The notes under the pieces: model-generated | The model's input: the letters and a program-made list of their open reading frames with translations, nothing else | Told to the model about the DNA's origin: nothing | Database searches by the model: none | Assembly: GCA_051859045.1 (NCBI GenBank) | Contig: JBHYGK010000059.1 | Location: 42,903-106,902 of the forward strand | DNA: 64,000 nucleotides | Reading direction: 5' to 3' | Source: JBHYGK01 sp051859045 | Lineage (GTDB): Bacteria > Pseudomonadota > Gammaproteobacteria > Xanthomonadales > Xanthomonadaceae | Made by a program: the position numbers and the translations under genes | Shown here: positions 59,764 through 64,000 of the stretch, one piece after another | Numbering within the stretch: the stretch's first letter is position 1 | Layout: every line of letters begins with the position of its first letter

Positions 59764-59801
59764 CGGCGGGGATCCGGGAGGCGGGGCAGCGGCCGGCGCG
59801 C

Positions 59802-60584
59802 TCAGCGCGCGCCGGCGGCGTTGGCGGCCGGCGCGGGCGCCGCGGCGCGGCGACGCTGCGGGCGCGCGCCTTCGGGCGCCTGCAGCAGCGGCAGCGCGAG
59901 GTAGGTGTAGCGGTAGCGCGCCCGCGTCAGCGCGCCCAGCTCGCTGAAGGCCGTGGACACCTCGTGCAGCAGCAGGGTATCGGTGCACAGCGTGATCTCC
60001 ATCCGCTCCAGCCGCTCCTCGGCGGGCACCGAGCTGGGCTGGCTCAGGCGGAAAGTGCGCAGCGGGCAGCCGTTGTCGCCCTCGCCGCTGAGGCCCATGT
60101 CGCGGATCCGCGGGCGGCGGGCGGCCTCCTCGGCCAGCACGCGCGGCGGCATCAGCATGCGCCGCTCGAACAGGTCCATCTCGGTGTCGGGCGGGCGCCG
60201 CGTGGCGCGCCACAGGTCGCCGCTGCCCTGGCGCTCGTACAGCGTGCCGTTGACCAGCCGCGCCTCGCGCGCCGGGGCGTCGCCGCCCAGCTTGATGTCC
60301 ATGGCGTCGGGGCCGTGGCGGTCGATGGTGCCCTCCTCCACCTGGTCGCCGGGGCCGCCGCGCAGGCGCAGGTCGACGCGGTAGGTGGCCTCCTGGGCCG
60401 AGCGGGCGATGGCGGCGTCGAGCAGCGCGCGCGCCTCGGCCGGGCGCATGGCCTCGGCGGGCGCGGTGCCGGCCTGGCCGGCGACGTCGAGCGCGGCGGC
60501 GGTCGCGGCGGCCGACGCGAGGACGGCGGCCAGCGCGGCGGAGGCGAAGCGCAGCGGGCGGTGGGCGGAGGTGCGGGGGGCCAT
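59802..60584 (-). CDS. Small exported protein, unknown (secreted set member 4)
   Basis: A 260-residue protein with signal peptide LRFASAALAAVLASAAATAAA. The mature part begins PAEARALLDAAIARSAQEATYRVDLRLRGGPG, with a strand-rich middle and a pair RLERMEITLCTDTLLLHEV, again close to the VELQLC motif of members 1 and 3. A basic C-terminal tail (RPQRRRAAAPAPAA) follows. The alternative upstream start is low-complexity and is not used. Function unknown. Confidence 0.65.
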   Translation of the reverse strand: MAPRTSAHRPLRFASAALAAVLASAAATAAALDVAGQAGTAPAEAMRPAEARALLDAAIARSAQEATYRVDLRLRGGPGDQVEEGTIDRHGPDAMDIKLGGDAPAREARLVNGTLYERQGSGDLWRATRRPPDTEMDLFERRMLMPPRVLAEEAARRPRIRDMGLSGEGDNGCPLRTFRLSQPSSVPAEERLERMEITLCTDTLLLHEVSTAFSELGALTRARYRYTYLALPLLQAPEGARPQRRRAAAPAPAANAAGAR

Positions 60585-60746
60585 CGGGATCCTTGGTCGC
60601 CATCGGGGGCGTGGGGACGCGGCCGGGGCCGCCACCTCGCGCGGGCGCCCGCGAGGCGGCGGCAGTGTACGACCCGCGCGCGACGGCTGCAGGCGCCGGC
60701 CATCGCGACAGGGCCGGACTGCACCCGTGGGCCGGCGACGGATCGC

Positions 60747-61148
60747 CTAGAACGAGAACCCGTGCGGCAGCAGCTCGTCGAGCGTCGCCTCGACGCGCAC
60801 GCCGCCCGGCCCGCGGAAGCCGACGATCGCGTCGGGCCCGAACTCCTTGATGCGCTGCCGGCAGCCGCCGCAGGGCGGGATGTTGACCTCGTTCCCGCCG
60901 GGATCCAGCGCCGCCACCTCGACCCGCTCGATCACCAGGCCCGGGCCCTCGGCGAGCACCGCGGCGGCGATGGCGTGGTGCTCGGCGCAGCCGCCGGCGG
61001 GGAAGGCCGCGTTCTCGACGTTGCAGCCGAGGTAGGTGGCGCCCGAGGTGCTGAGCACCGCCGCGCCGACGCGCAGCTGGGAGTACGGGGCGTGGGCGTT
61101 GCGCAGCGCGGTGCGCGCGGCGGCCTGCAGGGCGGCGAGGTCGGGCAT
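60747..61148 (-). CDS. cdd: Cytidine deaminase
   Basis: A 133-residue homotetrameric-type cytidine deaminase. The zinc site is CAEHHAI (Cys54, with Glu56 as proton shuttle) and PPCGGCRQ (Cys93, Cys96). The substrate contact LGCNVENAAFPAG is intact. It deaminates cytidine and deoxycytidine to uridine forms in pyrimidine salvage. Length fits the short (about 130-residue) class. It starts 312 bases from the divergent leucine dehydrogenase gene. Confidence 0.92.
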   Translation of the reverse strand: MPDLAALQAAARTALRNAHAPYSQLRVGAAVLSTSGATYLGCNVENAAFPAGGCAEHHAIAAAVLAEGPGLVIERVEVAALDPGGNEVNIPPCGGCRQRIKEFGPDAIVGFRGPGGVRVEATLDELLPHGFSF

Positions 61149-61460
61149 CGACCGGGTCCATCGGGAAGGCCGGGCATCTTGGCCCGATCGCGTCGGCCGG
61201 CGCCAGCCTTCCCGGCCGAGCCCGGCCCCGGGCCCCGGGCCCCGGGCCCCGGGCGCGCCGTCCGGCGGCCCCCGCCGGACCGGCATGGGTGCGCCTAGAG
61301 CGTTTGGTCTACACTACGCCGCGCCGACCCCCCGGGGCGGCCTGCGAAACCCCCACAATTCCTTTCCGAATCAAATTGTTACGCCACTGGTTTCAGGTGG
61401 AACCGTCGCCCTCACCCGGCGCACCGACCACCCGCCCCCGGCGTACACCGGAGCCTTTCG
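61149..61460. other. Intergenic stretch between cdd and leucine dehydrogenase
   Basis: 312 bases between divergent starts. It holds a GGGCCCC tandem repeat (61230-61253) and a comparatively A/T-rich segment (around 61296-61385) where promoters may lie, but no box could be assigned with confidence and no gene is seen. Confidence 0.5.
61230..61253. repeat. Tandem 7-bp GGGCCCC repeat
   Basis: Three full copies of GGGCCCC followed by GGG. Each unit is self-complementary at its core (GGGCCC), so the stretch could form alternative hairpins. Variable copy number between strains is plausible. Confidence 0.8.
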
Positions 61461-62561
61461 ATGATCTTCGAGACCCTCGCCACCACCGGCCACGAGGAAG
61501 TGGTGTTCTGCCACAACAAGGACGCGGGCCTGAAGGCCATCATCGCGATCCACAACACCGTCCTCGGCCCCGCGCTCGGCGGCACCCGCATGTGGCCCTA
61601 CGCCACCGAGCAGGACGCGCTGAACGACGTGCTGCGCCTCTCGCGAGGCATGACCTACAAGGCGGCGGTGTCGGGCCTGAACCTGGGCGGCGGCAAGGCG
61701 GTGATCATCGGCGATCCGAACACCGACAAGTCCGAGGCGCTGTTCCGCGCGTTCGGCCGCTTCGTCAACTCGCTCGGCGGCCGCTACATCACCGCCGAGG
61801 ACGTGGGCATCGACGTCAACGACATGGAGTACGTGTTCCGCGAGACCGAGTTCGTCACCGGCGTGCACCAGGTGCACGGCGGCTCGGGCGACCCCTCGCC
61901 GTTCACCGCCTATGGCGCGCTGCAGGGCCTGATGGCCGCGCTGCAGGTCAAGCACGGCCACGAAGAGGTCGGCAAGTTCAGCTACGCCGTGCAGGGCGTC
62001 GGCCACGTCGGCATGGAGTTCGTGAAGCTGCTGCGCGAGCGCGGCGCCAAGGTCTTCGTCACCGACATCAACAAGGCCGCCGTGCAGCGCGCGGTCGACG
62101 AGTTCGGCTGCGAGGCCGTGTCGCTGGACGAGATCTACGACGTCGACGCCGACGTCTACTCGCCCACCGCGCTCGGCGGCACCGTCAACGAGGCCACCAT
62201 CGACCGCATCAAGGCCAAGGTCATCTGCGGCGCGGCCAACAACCAGCTGGCCACCGACGCGATCGGCGACGAGCTGCACCGCCGCGGCGTGCTCTACGCG
62301 CCGGACTACGCGGTCAACGCCGGCGGCCTGATGAACGTCTCGCTCGAGATCGACGGCTACAACCGCGAGCGCGCCATGCGCATGATGCGCACCATCTACT
62401 ACAACCTCGGCCGCATCTTCGAGATCAGCCAGCGCGAGAACCTGCCCACCTACAAGGCGGCGGACCGCATGGCCGAGGAGCGCATCAACGCCATCGGCAA
62501 GCTGCGCCTGCCCCACCTGGGCGGCGCGGCCCCGCGCTTCTCGGGGCGCCGCGGCAACTGA
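61461..62561 (+). CDS. Leucine dehydrogenase (Glu/Leu/Phe/Val dehydrogenase family)
   Basis: A 366-residue amino acid dehydrogenase. GGTRMWPY, the catalytic lysine region (Lys68, Lys79 within NLGGGKAVIIGDP), HGGSGDPSPFTAYG and the NAD motif GVGHVGMEF all agree with leucine dehydrogenase. AANNQLATDAIGDEL and YAVNAGGLMNVSLE are typical of the C-terminal half. It reversibly deaminates branched-chain amino acids to 2-oxo acids with NAD. It is followed by a strong terminator, so it is monocistronic. Together with acyl-CoA dehydrogenase downstream it points to branched-chain amino acid catabolism. Confidence 0.9.
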   Translation: MIFETLATTGHEEVVFCHNKDAGLKAIIAIHNTVLGPALGGTRMWPYATEQDALNDVLRLSRGMTYKAAVSGLNLGGGKAVIIGDPNTDKSEALFRAFGRFVNSLGGRYITAEDVGIDVNDMEYVFRETEFVTGVHQVHGGSGDPSPFTAYGALQGLMAALQVKHGHEEVGKFSYAVQGVGHVGMEFVKLLRERGAKVFVTDINKAAVQRAVDEFGCEAVSLDEIYDVDADVYSPTALGGTVNEATIDRIKAKVICGAANNQLATDAIGDELHRRGVLYAPDYAVNAGGLMNVSLEIDGYNRERAMRMMRTIYYNLGRIFEISQRENLPTYKAADRMAEERINAIGKLRLPHLGGAAPRFSGRRGN

Positions 62562-62603
62562 TGCGACGCGCGCCGGGGGTCCGCCCGGCGCACGCTGCAT
62601 GGA

Positions 62604-62633
62604 GGCCCGCGCCGCAAGCGCGGGCCTTTTTTT
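62604..62633 (+). terminator. Rho-independent terminator after leucine dehydrogenase
   Basis: 9-bp GC arms around CGCAA, followed by seven T. It is the clearest intrinsic terminator in the window. Confidence 0.93.
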
Positions 62634-62743
62634 CGGGCGCCGGCTCACCCGGCGCCAACGCCGGCGCGGGCACACTCCGCGCCCGTGCGCGATCCGCACC
62701 CTCCCCGTTCACCCCTGACGCCCCCGCCCCCGAGGTCATCCCG

Positions 62744-63901
62744 ATGCGCGCCTTCCCCATCAACGAAGAGATCGACGCCCTCCGCGACGCCGTGCGCCGC
62801 TTCGCCGAGGCCGAGATCGCGCCGATCGCCGCCCAGGTCGACCACGACAACGCCTTCCCGCAGGCGCTGTGGCCGAAGCTCGGCGAGATGGGCCTGCTCG
62901 GCCTGACCATCCCCGAGGAGTTCGGCGGCTCGGGCATGGGCTACCTGGCGCACACCGTGGCGATGGAGGAGATCTCGCGGGCCTCGGGCGCGATCGGCCT
63001 GAGCTACGGCGCGCACTCCAACCTGTGCGTGAGCAACCTCTACGCCAACGGCAACGCCGCCCAGCGCGCCAAGTACCTGCCCAAGCTGTGCACCGGCGAG
63101 TGGAAGGGCGCGCTGGCGATGAGCGAGCCCGGCGCGGGCTCGGACGTCGTGGGCTCGATGGCCTGCCGCGCCGAGCGTCGCGGTGACGCCTGGATCGCCA
63201 ACGGCAACAAGATGTGGATCACCAACGGCCCCGAGGCCGACGTGCTGATCGTCTACATGCGCACCGCGCCGAAGGACGCCGGCAGCCAGTGCATGACGGC
63301 CTTCCTCGTCGAGAAGGGCATGAAGGGCTTCTCCACCGCGCAGAAGCTCGACAAGCTGGGCATGCGCGGTTCCAACACCTGCGAGCTGGTGTTCCAGGAC
63401 TGCGAGATCCCGCACGAGAACGTGCTGGGCGAGGTCCACCAGGGCGTGCGCGTGCTGATGAGCGGCCTGAACACCGAGCGCCTGGTGCTCACCGGCGGCC
63501 CGCTGGGCCTGATGCAGGCCGCGCTCGACCTCACCCTGCCCTACGTGCGCGAGCGCAAGCAGTTCGACGCCGCCATCGGCACCTTCGGCCTGATGCAGGG
63601 CAAGGTGGCCGACATGTACACCGCGCTGCAGTCCAGCCGCGCGTTCGCCTACCAGGTGGGGCGCGACTACGACGCCGGGCAGCGTTCGCGCATCGATGCC
63701 GCGGCGTGCCTGCTGCATGCCAGCGAGGCCGCGGTGCAGGTGGCGCTGGAGGCCATCCAGTCGCTTGGCGGCAATGGCTACATCAACGAGTACCCGGCCG
63801 GGCGGCTGCTGCGCGATGCCAAGCTCTATGCGATCGGCGCGGGCACGAACGAGATCCGGCGGATGTTGATCGGGCGCGAGCTCTTCGCTGGGAACCATTG
63901 A
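62744..63901 (+). CDS. Isovaleryl-CoA dehydrogenase-like acyl-CoA dehydrogenase
   Basis: A 385-residue acyl-CoA dehydrogenase. ALAMSEPGAGSDV, KMWITNGPEADVLIVYMRT, KLDKLGMRGSNTCELVF and RERKQFDAAIGTFGLMQGK are all in place. The catalytic Glu of the isovaleryl-CoA class is in GLNTERLVLTGGPLGLM (Glu245). QSLGGNGYINEYPAGRLLRDAKLYAIGAGTNEIRR completes the FAD/substrate end. It oxidises isovaleryl-CoA to 3-methylcrotonyl-CoA in leucine degradation; related short-branched-chain substrates cannot be excluded. ATG at 62744. Confidence 0.9.
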   Translation: MRAFPINEEIDALRDAVRRFAEAEIAPIAAQVDHDNAFPQALWPKLGEMGLLGLTIPEEFGGSGMGYLAHTVAMEEISRASGAIGLSYGAHSNLCVSNLYANGNAAQRAKYLPKLCTGEWKGALAMSEPGAGSDVVGSMACRAERRGDAWIANGNKMWITNGPEADVLIVYMRTAPKDAGSQCMTAFLVEKGMKGFSTAQKLDKLGMRGSNTCELVFQDCEIPHENVLGEVHQGVRVLMSGLNTERLVLTGGPLGLMQAALDLTLPYVRERKQFDAAIGTFGLMQGKVADMYTALQSSRAFAYQVGRDYDAGQRSRIDAAACLLHASEAAVQVALEAIQSLGGNGYINEYPAGRLLRDAKLYAIGAGTNEIRRMLIGRELFAGNH

Positions 63902-64000
63902 AGGTTTCGCTGGTGGCAAGCCCGGTGCGGCGCGCCGGGTGAGGGGAGGGCGTGGGGTGTCGGCTCTTCGACCGACGCGGGCCTCCTGCCCGCGACGGTC

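Noticed and set aside
1..64000. CRISPR array
   Set aside because: No regularly spaced repeats with unique spacers were seen; the tandem repeats found (28483, 61230) are directly adjacent, without spacers.

Overview
The window is very GC-rich chromosomal DNA (line 61561-61620 counts 47 of 60 G/C) with tightly packed genes, many ATGA/GTGA stop-start overlaps, and a gene set typical of Gammaproteobacteria of the Lysobacterales (Xanthomonadales): RluF, DbpA, YaeQ, a RIO1-type kinase, YkgJ, DUF465, fused IcmF mutase, leucine dehydrogenase, isovaleryl-CoA dehydrogenase and a GTAG-headed REP doublet. The assignment to that order is inference from gene content. No rRNA, tRNA, CRISPR array, integrase or transposase was recognised.

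Layout. 1-16 kb: RNA metabolism (rluF, dbpA, a CsdA-like DEAD-box helicase), a PhzF-like isomerase, an exported leucyl aminopeptidase, GST, SDR proteins (one with an apparent internal deletion), a barnase-like RNase with its barstar inhibitor in an overlapping operon with a sterol-desaturase-like protein, and a GbsR-type regulator facing an oxidoreductase across a near-perfect palindromic operator. 16-25 kb: YaeQ, a YhiN-type flavoprotein, YkgJ, YdcH, a RIO kinase, a lipase-like hydrolase, methyltransferase, Crp-like regulator and a peptidoglycan-binding/CHAP hydrolase. 25-37 kb: a lipoprotein with a PilN-like tail, a lipocalin / catalase-like peroxidase / cytochrome b561 operon, TerC, an M50-like membrane protease, a TonB-like protein, SRAP, an M14 peptidase, DUF1569, DCC and methyltransferases. 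37-45 kb: a secreted phospholipase A2-like protein between two paralogous anchored periplasmic proteins, a two-gene cassette (PD-(D/E)XK-like protein plus an unknown) bracketed by an imperfect direct repeat, and a SUKH/SMI1 protein.

45.1-53.1 kb is the accessory part. A Dcm-type cytosine-5 methyltransferase is followed by a vsr gene that loses homology after about 30 codons. About 770 bases without a recognisable gene follow, and then a four-gene overlapping operon of clearly lower GC (line 48601-48660 counts 33 of 60): SNF2 translocase, stand-alone EcoRII-N DNA-binding domain, MORC-like GHKL ATPase and HNH nuclease. I read it as a multi-subunit, ATP-dependent restriction system whose modification partner is probably the adjacent Dcm methylase. 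Two lower-GC genes of unknown function (line 52801-52860 counts 27 of 60) close the island.

53.1-64 kb: fused isobutyryl-CoA mutase IcmF carrying an in-frame REP doublet, a HigBA-type toxin-antitoxin pair behind an 18-bp perfect palindrome, four small exported proteins, cytidine deaminase, leucine dehydrogenase and isovaleryl-CoA dehydrogenase. The last two, with IcmF, suggest branched-chain amino acid and acyl-CoA metabolism.
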